From positions 37,186,501 to 37,250,500 of the forward strand of contig OX940863.1 of assembly GCA_954871525.1 (NCBI GenBank): a stretch of DNA of 64,000 bases. Direction: 5' to 3'. The notes below the pieces were generated by a model. The model saw only the letters and a list, made by a program, of their open reading frames with translations. It was not told where the DNA came from and searched no databases. The position numbers and the translations under genes were made by a program. Positions 22,201 to 31,515 of this stretch are shown here, one piece after another. Source of the DNA: Parietaria judaica (lineage: Eukaryota; Streptophyta; Magnoliopsida; Rosales; Urticaceae). Positions within the stretch are counted from its first letter, which is position 1, and every line of letters starts with the position of its first letter.

Positions 22201-23585
22201 TGTCCTAGACTGATGATGTTGCTCTTCAACTTCGGGATGAGATACACCTGGGTCATCAGACGCTGGTAGCCATTCTTGCACTCGAACAGGATCGACCCTC
22301 TGCCTCTGATCTCTACGACTGATCCGTCGCCGAATTTCACGCTGACCGTGATCTTCTCATCGAGCTCTTCAAACTTAGCTCGGTCCCCAGTCATGTGGTT
22401 GCTAGCTCCGTTGTCTAGATACCATACGTCGGTACTGACCTTCTTCTCTCCGTCTACGAGGAGGTTTGCAATAACCTTATCCTCGATGAGGAAAACCTTC
22501 TCGCTGGTCTCCTCCGGGCAGGTCTGCTCGGCCTCTGGGCTGATCGGCACACTGATCACTTCTGCCCGGGCCTTGGCGTCACACTCGCCATTCTGTTCGT
22601 CCAGGTGCATTTCCTGCTCGGCAAACAACAATGCTGGCTGGTCGTCTGGGAATCTTGCTATATTCGCCTCTTCGCCCTGGTTCCTGCTCCGGCACTCAGA
22701 TGCAAAGTGCCCAAGCTTCTGACAATTGTAGCACTTCACTGTGCTCTTGTCTCTCCTGGTCGTGCCTTCCTGGCGGGTAGATCCATTGCCGCGACCTCGC
22801 ATGTCCCGACCTCGACCTCGTCCACGACCCTGTCCGCGTCCTCGGACTTCTCCACCGAAGCTGTTCCGACCTGAGGATCTTGTAGAAAACTCGGCTCCCC
22901 CGGTTTTCCGCTGTCTGGCCGTCCACTCTTCATGCGTGAGCAGGAGGTTCTTCTCATCGTCTTTGTCACCGTAACCCCGAAGTCTCTCTTCGTGGGCCTT
23001 GAGACGACCAACAACCTCCTCGACCGACATGGTCTTGAGATCACCGAACTGCTCGATCGATGTCACGATCTGCATGTACCTGTGAGGCACTGCTCGGAGA
23101 AACTTCTTGACGACGGTGGTCTCCTCCACCTTGTCTCCCAGCGAGCGTATGCCGGTCACAATGGACGTGAGCCGCATAGCGAAATCATCAATTGATTCGC
23201 TCTCCCTCATCCTCATGACCTCAAACTCACTCTTCAAGGTTTGGACCTTTGCCTCCTTGACGCGATCTGCGCCCATGTGCATGGTCTGAAGAGTTTTCCA
23301 TGCTTCCTTCGCGGAATCTTTCTCGGCAAGCATGAGAAGAACTTCTTCCGGAACTGCTTGGTAGATAGCGGCTAGAGCCATTCTTTCCTTGCGCCCTTCG
23401 ACACCGCCGTTCTCTACGGCCTCCCATACTCCCTGCGCCTGCAGATTCACCCTCATCTTCAACGCCCACACGGCGTAATTGCTCTTCGTGAGCATGGGGT
23501 AATGGAGTGTAACTGTGCCTTCTCTGGTGTCTGGTTTCGGCGCAACCAGAGCTCCGTCGATTGGTGACTCTGATGATGAAGACAT
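18985..23585 (-). pseudogene. copia gag-pol, broken by one frameshift and two stops
   Basis: The first ATG is at 23585 (MSSSSESP...); the longer open frame upstream begins with GTG within the primer-binding site. In order: the gag domain; a zinc knuckle 'CYNCQKLGHFASEC' (about 22735-22700); the protease motif 'YLDNGASNHMTG' (about 22425); the GAG-pre-integrase 'LWHARLGHVNFHAL'; integrase with DDE residues in 'HADLCGP', 'RTDRGGEF' and 'NGVVERRN' (about 21850-21525); reverse transcriptase with 'DVKSAFLNGDL' and 'YVDDLIVTG'; and RNase H with 'DSDLAGD' and 'ALSSCEAEFMA'. The frame shifts in a C run near 21932. In-frame stops lie at 20473-20475 and 20197-20199, both inside the reverse transcriptase. 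The final frame ends at 18985, about 300 bases inside the LTR. Catalytic motifs are otherwise intact. Confidence 0.93.
19288..19300 (-). other. copia polypurine tract
   Basis: On the minus strand a purine-rich stretch, GAAGGAGAA, directly abuts the 3' LTR start (TGTGAGC). This is the expected site for plus-strand DNA priming. Confidence 0.7.
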
Positions 23586-23599
23586 GTTCTTCGATTGAT

Positions 23600-23611
23600 G
23601 CTCTGATACCA
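23600..23611 (-). other. copia primer-binding site (tRNA-iMet)
   Basis: TGGTATCAGAGC on the minus strand, two bases from the end of the 5' LTR. It is the classical complement of the 3' end of plant initiator methionine tRNA. Confidence 0.92.
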
Positions 23612-23613
23612 CT

Positions 23614-24156
23614 TGTTGGATCCCAATTCACGGATCTGCAAAGAACACGAATAACACCAAAAGAATCGAACAGAAAATTAAGGACACAAACTTTTGGGAG
23701 AAGAAATTCTCTTGATTAATAATCGAAGGCAATACAAGAAGATAAACTCAAAATTCTAATGGACTCTCCTCAATTACAAAGTGTACAATGCTAGGTTTAT
23801 ATAGCCTCTCATAGGCGAAACCCTAGCTACCCAAAACGCACAAAATCAGGAAACTACCCTAAATAATCTCGCCGAATCTTTGACTTGATTTGCTTGCTCC
23901 TCAAGCTACGCGTCTTCCTTTCTGGGTAGAGTTTCCCTTTCCTGCCCGGACAGTCTCTCTGTCCCCGAGCTGACCTGCTCGTATGCTCCGGGCTGAGCTT
24001 GCCTTCTATCCGGACACTCTGCTTGTGTTCTCCCGAGCTGGGCTGAACGGCTGTCCGTCTTCTGTTCTGGTCGGTACCCGGGCTGACTCCTCGCAAGTGT
24101 TTCTGCCCGTCCTGGGTTCTGGTCGTCACCCGGACTAAGTCAAGCTTAAGCTCACA
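23614..24156 (-). repeat. copia 5' LTR
   Basis: 543 bp and nearly identical to 18745-19287. It should carry the promoter for the genomic RNA, which runs leftward. Confidence 0.97.
23796..23803 (-). promoter_or_regulatory. TATA-like box of the copia 5' LTR
   Basis: TATATAAA on the minus strand, within the 5' LTR and upstream of the leader and gag in transcription order. The position is plausible for the U3 promoter; no transcript evidence is available. Confidence 0.5.
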
Positions 24157-24221
24157 AACGAAAGGTTTTGCGTGTCGTGTAAAATTTTCTACGACTGGAA
24201 AATGATGTCATTTAAGCCTTG

Positions 24222-24234
24222 TTTTGTAGCAGTG
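24222..24234. repeat. CACTA right terminal inverted repeat
   Basis: TTTTGTAGCAGTG, the complement of CACTGCTACAAAA, followed by the CGT target duplication at 24235-24237. Confidence 0.88.
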
Positions 24235-24237
24235 CGT

Positions 24238-24720
24238 GCAAAATATTTAATTATTACAAATAATAAATTATTTAATTATTACAAATCTTGTTGAATGCCG
24301 ATGAGCATGATCATATTATTCATAATAAAAATCATTTATAAATTTGGCGGTGTTGAGCAATTGATATAAAATAAAGTTATTAGCAACAAAAGTGTCCAAG
24401 TTATCTCGAAATAGAGCAACATAAAATTAATTTGAAAAACTGTGATAAAAGTACTCAAATTTATCTTTTTTGGCGGGCCGGTAGATTTCATCAACTATTC
24501 CGTTAGTTTATTTTTTTACTATTTTTATCAATGCTGACGTCAACATCCCAGGTCATGATGCTAGTGAGGAGATGAACGGGTTAAGAATAATCTTAAAAAA
24601 AATTGGTATGCGGAAGAAAGAAAAAAAATTCAAATAATAGCTAATTTTTAATGAAGTAAAGCTTTTCAGAATAACATTTCCAAATGTAGAATATCGAAGT
24701 CGAAGAGAATCCTAGTAGAC
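24238..24720. other. intergenic, no gene seen
   Basis: AT-rich. Around 24380-24560 the phrases 'aaaagtgtccaagtt', 'aaaagtactcaaattt' and 'ccgttagttta' resemble one degenerate arm of the Mutator-like MITE family seen at 32924-33392, but a second arm is not visible. Confidence 0.4.
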
Positions 24721-24723
24721 TAT

Positions 24724-25717
24724 GGCCCAGTTTGGTATTGCTATGCTGTTTTCAGAATTGCTTTTAAAATTTACTGTCAGAAAAAGTAATGTCAGAGAAA
24801 GTAATGCACTGTTTGGTTAATAAAAACAAAAAAACAATTGGTTTTTTCAAAAGTTCAAGTTTACTGTTTGGCAACCAATTTTACTTAATTAGCTTCTAAA
24901 TGTAACAAAATATTAAAGTAGACATAAATAATGATAATTAAATCTCAATATTAATATAAAAAGTTAAAAATATTATAAATAATATAATTACTCAATAAAT
25001 AAAATAAAAAACATTGCTTAGTTTGTTATGCCTTTTATGCTTTTAATTGACAATAATTATGGTGACAATACCAATTTTTTACATCCAGTTTTCTTCCGGT
25101 CACGGTAAAAAATTAGTACTTTTACCAACTAAAAAGAACTAATTCTTTAACTGCAATAATCATATGTATTTGTTTTTTTATATACATTTACCTTCCAAAA
25201 ATAATTGGTACTTTAACTATAATGATTTAGGAATGTGAACAAAAAAGGTACTTTTACCACTTAAAAAAATTGGTACTTTAACCGCAATGGTAAAATATTT
25301 TTGATACTTTTACCACCCAATAAGAATTAGTACTTCAACTGAAATAATTAAAAAAAAATGGATGTAAAAAATTGGTATCTTTACTATCCAAAAAGAATTG
25401 GTACTTTAACCACAATAATTAAAAAATATGGACATAAAAAATGATACTTTTACCACTTAATTAAAAAGAATAAGACTCTTAACCGCAATAGTAAAATGTA
25501 TTTTTGGTACTTTTACCACCAAAAAAATATTTTTGGGATAGAGAAGAAGAAAAGCAAAAGTAGATTCTAGCAAAAGCATCTATTATCTGCTTTTAAATTT
25601 TGCCTATAAAAAAACTAAACTTTTTGCTAAGTGTTTCTATTGTAACTTACTAAACACAAATATTGACTTAAAATTCTATAAAAAGCAAAAGCACCTATTA
25701 ATAAGCAATGCGGGGTC
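24724..25717. mobile_element. candidate non-autonomous TIR element
   Basis: The left edge reads GGCCCAGTTTGGTATTGCT and the right edge on the other strand reads GACCCCGCATTGCTT. Both are flanked by TAT (24721-24723 and 25718-25720). The interior is non-coding and includes the minisatellite at 25060-25540. Terminal identity is only partial, so superfamily assignment is open (PIF/Harbinger or hAT-like). Confidence 0.35.
25060..25540. repeat. degenerate minisatellite, ~50-90 bp period
   Basis: Many copies of 'ggtacttttaccac' alternating with 'ttggtactttaacc(g/a)caat' and separated by A-rich spacers. Copies are visible near 25130, 25190, 25245, 25270, 25300, 25390, 25445 and 25505. Confidence 0.8.
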
Positions 25718-25846
25718 TATATTTGAATATAAATAAATAAATAAATCCTATGACACTAGTATGAACGCATGCATCCATCCATGCATGTTTTCTCTCTCCT
25801 ACCTGTATCTGCCTCTTTTGTCTTTATATTTTTCTTTTTAAATAAT

Positions 25847-25860
25847 TATATATATATAAT
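25847..25860 (+). promoter_or_regulatory. TATA-rich element upstream of the DUF668 gene
   Basis: A TATATATATA run about 100 bases upstream of the ATG at 25951. It is compatible with a core promoter and short 5' UTR, but TA runs are common in this window. Confidence 0.3.
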
Positions 25861-25950
25861 GTTTTGTTCTGTTTCATACGATCACATTACAACTATTTAT
25901 TTCCAAATTCAACGTCAAGTCTCGACGCGTCTCCATGAACAAGCTCCGAA

Positions 25951-27492
25951 ATGTCCAAACCCCCAACAAACCTCTTCTTATACCTCCATATTTTCAACAA
26001 CATGATCCACCAGAAGCACCGCCGAGAATTACCCATGGACCCGTCTCCGCCGGATATCCCGGCGAGAGACTCGGCCTGGCTCTCTTGCACCGGCCACTTC
26101 CTCATGCACACCCTCTTCCACCCCGACACCGAAAAGCCGCCCCACTCGCCACCCACCCTCGGGATCCTCTCCTTCGAGGCTGCCAAGACCATGTCCCGCC
26201 TCGTTGCGCTCTACCACTCGGTCTCCGATGACGAGATCACCCGCCTCCAGACAGAGATCGCCACGTCAAGAGGCGTCGCTTATTTGAGTTTCGGCAATAA
26301 TGAAGACCGTCTCTTTTTCCTCGCGTGTGCCGAGCGACTCGGCGAGCTCAATGCTGCAGCCTCCGCCGTGGGGCGCCTCAGTCGGAAATGCTCTGACCCA
26401 GGGCTCGTCCGTTTCGACCTCTTCTTTTCTGATTTGAAGCTTGGCCTCATCGAGGCGAAGAGAAATCTTGATTTCAGGTCTAAATGCGTCGTTCACGTCA
26501 TCGAGAAGTTAGAGAAGCTGGCCGGTGCCAGCGCTGATCTCTATGCAGCGACAGAGGCGCTCACAGAGATGGAGCTCTCGAAGAGGAAACTCGAGAAGTG
26601 CGTGCAGAAGCCGATCGAGAAGACGAGCCTGCAGATTCTTCCGCGAAAGATTGCTCATCTTAGAAAGGAGATTCAGAAGATGAAAGATCATTCCCTTTGG
26701 AGCATGACATACGACAAGAGCGTCGGTCTCATGGCGAGGATCGTCTGCGTCGTTCACGCTCGGATCTGTGCCGTTTTCGGGCCTCACATGGCTGATTTAG
26801 ATATTGCAAAGACTCTGAAGGACAATCAGTTCGATTTGTGTCTTTTGGAGGATCGGAAGTTTCACCAACGGAACCGACGGTGGGAGTCTAAATCCGGGCC
26901 GCTTCCGAAATCACGAAAAATTTCCCCGATGATCAACTACGGCGATGTGTTCCACGGGTTCGACAAGATTATCGGGTGTGAGCTCGGGCTGAACCATGAC
27001 AAGGTATCGCTTCTGGCAGGGCCATCAACGGTGGGAGGGTCGGCGATGACGCTTCGCTACGCAAGCGTGATCGTGCAGGTAGAGCAGTGCCTCTACTATC
27101 CGGAGATGGTGAGCGACAACATCCGCCACGGGCTCTACGAGATGCTCCCTGAGCGTCTGCGGAGACGGATCGGCACTAAGCTGCGGGATAGCGCGCCTGC
27201 GGACGAGGGTGGGGACGGGGATGGCCATGCGATGGTGAGCGGGTGGCGGGACGCGCTCGAGGAGATGATGGCGTGGCTGGCGCCGGTGGCGCACGACACG
27301 TTGGCGTGGCAGGCGGAGCGGAGTGTGGAGCGGCAGAGGCGCGGCTTCGACGGCGAGAGGCCAGCGGTGTCGCTGGTTCAGACGCTGCACTTCTCGGACT
27401 TGGAGAAGACGGAGGCGGCGATTGTGGAGGTGTTGGTGGCTCTGAGCCGAGTATTGCGGTACGAGAATCTTGGACAGCGAAGATGCCGATAA
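25951..27492 (+). CDS. DUF3475/DUF668 protein, PSK SIMULATOR-like
   Basis: One uninterrupted exon of 513 codons. The N-terminal DUF3475-type region begins near 'TLGILSFEAAKTMSRLVALY' (residues about 70-90) and includes 'GVAYLSFGNNED' and 'FFLACAERLGELN'. A basic, coiled-coil-prone middle follows (residues about 175-245, rich in E, K and L). The DUF668 domain includes 'GGSAMTLRYASVIVQVE' (about residue 365) and 'LPERLRRRIGTKLRD'. PSI proteins of Arabidopsis with these two domains promote growth downstream of phytosulfokine signalling; the biochemical activity is unknown. No N-myristoylation signal (MG) is present, unlike PSI1, so it fits the shorter DUF668 subgroup. The upstream ATG gives 28 unusual residues; the ATG at 26035 (ACCCATGG, residue 29, MDPSPPD) has better context and may be the real start. 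GC-rich codons contrast with AT-rich flanks. Confidence 0.9.
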   Translation: MSKPPTNLFLYLHIFNNMIHQKHRRELPMDPSPPDIPARDSAWLSCTGHFLMHTLFHPDTEKPPHSPPTLGILSFEAAKTMSRLVALYHSVSDDEITRLQTEIATSRGVAYLSFGNNEDRLFFLACAERLGELNAAASAVGRLSRKCSDPGLVRFDLFFSDLKLGLIEAKRNLDFRSKCVVHVIEKLEKLAGASADLYAATEALTEMELSKRKLEKCVQKPIEKTSLQILPRKIAHLRKEIQKMKDHSLWSMTYDKSVGLMARIVCVVHARICAVFGPHMADLDIAKTLKDNQFDLCLLEDRKFHQRNRRWESKSGPLPKSRKISPMINYGDVFHGFDKIIGCELGLNHDKVSLLAGPSTVGGSAMTLRYASVIVQVEQCLYYPEMVSDNIRHGLYEMLPERLRRRIGTKLRDSAPADEGGDGDGHAMVSGWRDALEEMMAWLAPVAHDTLAWQAERSVERQRRGFDGERPAVSLVQTLHFSDLEKTEAAIVEVLVALSRVLRYENLGQRRCR

Positions 27493-27788
27493 TTTCGCCT
27501 ATTGGTAGGCTTGTGCATAGGAATAGGATATGTAGGTTATTTTAGAGACACTGATTCAGTTGGCAAAAGTGCTAATTATTTCTCTCTCTCTTTCACTTTT
27601 TGCAATTGGTTGACTATTTTCTACCGATTGGTCGTAGAAAATGTGTATTAATAGGATTGGATTTTTTTAGTGGTTAGATAAAGATTGCATACGTATCATA
27701 TCCGAAACCGAAAGGCGTGAAAATGCTATCAGACAAGACAGAGTTGGTGATCGTGTTAGAAAATTTGCAGCATAAGTGCCTAAAGTTG
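27493..27788. other. 3' flank of the DUF668 gene
   Basis: Presumed 3' UTR and intergenic DNA. No clear AATAAA signal and no coding frame. Confidence 0.45.
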
Positions 27789-28453
27789 TGATATTGGGCT
27801 AAACCGGCTCACATAAATTAAATGATGAGTTGATTCATGTCATTGATTAGAGAATCATGTTATTAATTGTGTTTGACTTATAATAATAAAATCTATTAAT
27901 TACATATAATCTCATTTCCTATTATATGATGAGATCATTTAGAATAGGGAACTAACTTTAATTAGAGAGATACACTTTAATGTGTGGTGTCTATTTAAGC
28001 AACCGTAAGCTCTAAAATTCTCATTAAACTATTCATTCACCACAAATCACTATTCACGGATTACTATTCACAGAACTATTCACAAAGAGAGAATTCGAAT
28101 TCTAGAGCATCCCGAGAGACTTGTTTGTGTTCTAATCATCCTCGAAAAACTAGTATTCGGAGAGGGTGATTTTCGGTCTTCAAATGCGTTCCGTTAGTCA
28201 ACGTGGTGAACTACGTAGAGGCCAAACATTTGAGTGGCTCGTGATCGACGTGGAGCAAAGGAGAGGCTAGGCGCATCATCGTGGGAACAACGTGGAGATT
28301 CGCTCGGACAAAAAGTAAGAAGCGTTCTGTAGAGAATATATTCTCGAACCGGTATGTATTTTGATTTAGCTATGTCACATCGATTTTATTAGTTTCTAGG
28401 ATTCCCAGATATTCTGCATTCGAGAAATGCGGAATACTAGGAAAAAACCAACA
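27789..28453. repeat. left LTR of the non-coding element
   Basis: Direct-repeat partner of 30112-30795. It contains 'cactattcac'-type repeats near 28050-28085 and the 'gagagggtgatttt' and 'cgtggtgaactacgtagagg' blocks near 28160-28220. Confidence 0.8.
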
Positions 28454-30111
28454 ATGGTATGATTCTGTTAAATGGTTTACTAGTATAAATTATCAGATTC
28501 ACTCATCCGGTCATATCAATTTTACTAGGAAGTGTTCCTTAATTAATAGATAATTCTTGGTAATTGTAATCGGACGGCATATTGAAGACATTCAAACTAA
28601 TTGCCACCAATTTCTAACCAGAATAAATTCAGAAAAGGGAAACAGAATATGTTTTATCTAAACAGTGGGACAGTCAACTAGGCTTAAAGCCAAGATAGAC
28701 TATTGTAGCAAACTCGACCACTAAAACCAAATGTGAAGTTACTTGTGAGGTAAATGTTAGAACAGTCTGGATAGAAAAGTTTTTTCTAAACCCAGATGTA
28801 ATTCTGAATAAAAGCTAAAGTCAGTACCACTCTATTGTAGCTGACAAGAGAGTCATCATCCTAGCTAATAAATTCATATCACATGAAGCTGTAGGACACA
28901 TACTTGGAAATCCAATTCATCTATTAACGATATTTTGAATATAAAGTGTTGATATGTTTTATCACGTTGTCAATCACTTATGACAATTATATTGTCTACC
29001 AGAATCTATATGTTGTTGGACACATATGAGATGTCTGCAGTAGCAAATAAATCTAATGTACGAGATATTATTTTGAATAAGATTTATAGTTGATGTATTT
29101 TATAATACAAAGGCAAGTTTCATTATTCGAGAGGAAATATCACTCTCAAACAAGGTCCCTAGACTGTCATACGAGATGACTGTCTTAAATAGTTTCTAGT
29201 TAAGTGTCATCATGAAAAATAGGGACACATGTAACACGACTGAGACTAGTATGTGATAGGAAGAAAAGAATGGTTCTCGACTTGGGAGAAGTCGCAGTCT
29301 TACATCACATTGACCGGAGCTATGAGAACTCTGGCCGAACAGACCCACGTTCTTTGAGATTCACATAGTAAAAATTAAACCTTAGGAGGGTGGGATTGAA
29401 TTACAAGAATAGAAAAATTTATGCAAAATGGATTTCTTAAGCCTAAGCGAGATCATAGCTCATTACCTAGCGAGTGATGAGCTTTGAAAACGATTAAACA
29501 CTATCCGTAATTGGTAGTTATAAAAATTGTTTTTGGGTATATCACAGACTTTGTAGAATGGGAATGGTTAAACAAGATGGCTTACATCTTTCCTTATTTG
29601 GAGTTATACAACTTAAGGCCTCCTTGTAATGGAACGAGATCATGAAATGCGTGGCCACACTCAAGTTGGCAAAATAGTTACAATTGGTTAACTCAATGAT
29701 TTTGATCCAAGAAAATAGGAAACTGGAAAATGGCAAAACAGATGTACCAAATCCATGGTATGTGCCACTCTTCGAGTAGTCTATGTGTAAAGGAATAAAT
29801 TTACGTGAAAGAACAAAAAGTTATTTCTCAATTGTCATTAACAGGATAAAAACATCGGATCACCGAAGTTTTGTAGATTGGGAGTGACAATGTCTTACTA
29901 GAGACCTCTTGCCACTTATGGATTAAAACCCATGGCCAACACTGCAAAATCCTACAGGGTCACACCGAACTCGCAATAGAAGCGGAGTAAGAAACGAAGT
30001 TTCAGAATACAAGATATTGTTGAAAAGGAAGTACTCATCGGAAGGCCATAACTGGTCAAAGGCACTAAAAAATAGTTACATCGAATTCAAATCCCGACAT
30101 CTTTGTGCAAG

Positions 30112-30795
30112 TGGGATTGGGCCAAACCGAGCCCACGTGAATTAAATGAGTTGATTCATGTCATTGATTAGAGAATCATGTAATTAATTGTGTTTGACTT
30201 ATACGATATAAAACCTATTAATTACATATTATCACATTTCCTATTATATGATGAGATCATTTAGAATAGAAAATTAACCTCAATTAGAGAGATACAGTGT
30301 AATGTGTATGTGTCTATTTAAGCAACCCTAAGCTCTAGAATTCTCATTGAACTATTCATTCACCACAAAATCACTATTCACTTATTACTATTCACAACAC
30401 TATTCACGGATACTATTCACAGAACTATTTACAAAGGGAGAATTAGTTCTACAGCATCCCGAGAATCTTGTTCGTGTTCTAATCATCCTCGAAAAACTAG
30501 TATTCGGAGAGGGTGATTTCCAGTCTTCAAAGGCATTCTGATAGTCGACATGGTGAACTACGTAGAGGCCAAACCTTTGAGCGGCTCGTGATCGACGTGG
30601 AGAAAAGGAGAGGCTAGGCATATCATCGTGGGAACAACGTGGAGATTCGCTCGGACATAAAGTAAGGAAGCGTTCTGTAGAGAATATATTCTCGAACCAG
30701 TATGTATTTTGATTTAGCTATGTCACATCGATTTTATTAGTTTCTATCGGATATTCCGCATCCGGGAAATGCGAAATTCTAGGAACAACCCAACA
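30112..30795. repeat. right LTR of the non-coding element
   Basis: Partner of 27789-28453. It carries additional 'actattcac' units near 30370-30430, which explain its greater length. Confidence 0.8.
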
Positions 30796-31234
30796 GATCC
30801 AACTGAACAAGCATAGTTTTTTTTTTTTTTTTTTGGAACGGTCTTTGATATTTTAATTGTCGGACAACTAGTACTCACTTCTTGAATGAGATCGCGAGAC
30901 TTTTCAGATCTGAATTAAGCATGGGCGAAACCATATTGGAAGTGGGGTTTGTTTTACACAAGGTTTAAAATGTCGCTTGCAGATGTCGTTTCGCATTTTC
31001 CGTTTTATGGATATATCGCTTGCTGCTGACCAAATCGTAAAAAAAGGGTATGCCGCATGCCGCGTATATCTCACTTTTTTCATGGGCATACTGCATGCCG
31101 ATGGGGTTTTTGACGGATATTTTGTAAAAAATATTTGAGTATTTAAGCAAGATATATATATAGGTTCAAAACTACATATTTAATAAATACAGGACATAAT
31201 TGTATACAACAAAACACATTTATAACTTAAATAT
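30796..31234. other. intergenic, no gene seen
   Basis: Contains a T20-like run near 30818-30833. The small frames on the minus strand near 30904-31150 show no domain. Confidence 0.5.
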
Positions 31235-31515
31235 GTAGGCGAAATGTATAATATTAAGTCACTTTATTAGTTGAAGTGTATAATATTAAGTCACATTATT
31301 ATGTGAAGTTATATGTATGTTAAGTGTGTAATATTAAGTGAATATGCATATTAATTGTATATGTATGATAACAAATTTAATATTAGTTGAAGTGTATAAT
31401 ATTAAATGAATATGTATATTAAGTGTATATGTATGTTAGGTGAAGTTAATATGTATGTTAAGTGTATAATATTATTTGAAGTGTATGTGTATGTTAAGTG
31501 TGAATGTGTGATATT
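31235..31515. repeat. degenerate short tandem repeats
   Basis: Repeated 'gtgtataatattaa(g/a)t', 'tatgtatgttaagtg' and 'attagttgaa' motifs with 20-45 base spacing, all AT-rich. Confidence 0.7.

Larger units (their letters stand above)
18745..24156 (-). mobile_element. full-length Ty1/copia LTR retrotransposon
   Basis: 5,412 bp, inserted in minus orientation inside the CACTA element. The LTRs at 18745-19287 and 23614-24156 are both 543 bp, start TG and end CA, and differ at only three positions I could find. A 5-bp AACGA duplication flanks it. A primer-binding site complementary to initiator tRNA-Met lies next to the 5' LTR, and a purine tract next to the 3' LTR. The domain order gag, protease, integrase, reverse transcriptase, RNase H defines the copia superfamily. 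Confidence 0.97.
7310..24234. mobile_element. CACTA (En/Spm) DNA transposon with nested copia
   Basis: The left end reads CAGTACTACAAAA. The right end, on the opposite strand, reads CACTGCTACAAAA: a 13-bp terminal inverted repeat with two differences, flanked by 3-bp CGT duplications. Subterminal blocks at both ends repeat 'aaacgacaggc', its complement, and 'gccgcggctt'-type motifs, as expected for TNPA-binding subterminal repeats. Total span is 16,925 bp; without the copia insertion and its duplicated 5 bp it is about 11.5 kb. It encodes three gene regions in the plus orientation: a PF20167-like protein, TNP2, and TNPA/DUF8039/Ulp1. All are broken by stops or frameshifts, so this copy should be non-autonomous. 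Confidence 0.92.
27789..30795. mobile_element. non-coding LTR-pair element (LARD-like)
   Basis: Two long direct repeats, 27789-28453 (665 bp) and 30112-30795 (684 bp), start TGATATTGGGC or TGGGATTGGGC and end CCAACA or CCCAACA. The ~1.66-kb interior has no retroelement frame. 'TGGTATGATTC' just after the left repeat loosely resembles an initiator-tRNA primer site. No matching target duplication was found at the outer edges (AGTTG versus GATCC). It is best described as a large non-autonomous retrotransposon derivative; the orientation is uncertain. Confidence 0.7.

Noticed and set aside
20656..23289. Numerous plus-strand open frames across the copia element
   Set aside because: They are antisense shadows of the gag-pol frame, which has clear domains on the minus strand.
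23600..23611. Possible tRNA gene fragment (TGGTATCAGAGC), also at 61074-61085
   Set aside because: These are primer-binding sites complementary to a tRNA end; no cloverleaf is present.
23585..23612. Gag start at 23612
   Set aside because: The codon there is GTG within the primer-binding site; the first ATG is at 23585.
25893..27545. Minus-strand and shifted frames over the DUF668 gene
   Set aside because: Shadows of the 513-codon frame, which alone matches the DUF3475 and DUF668 domains.
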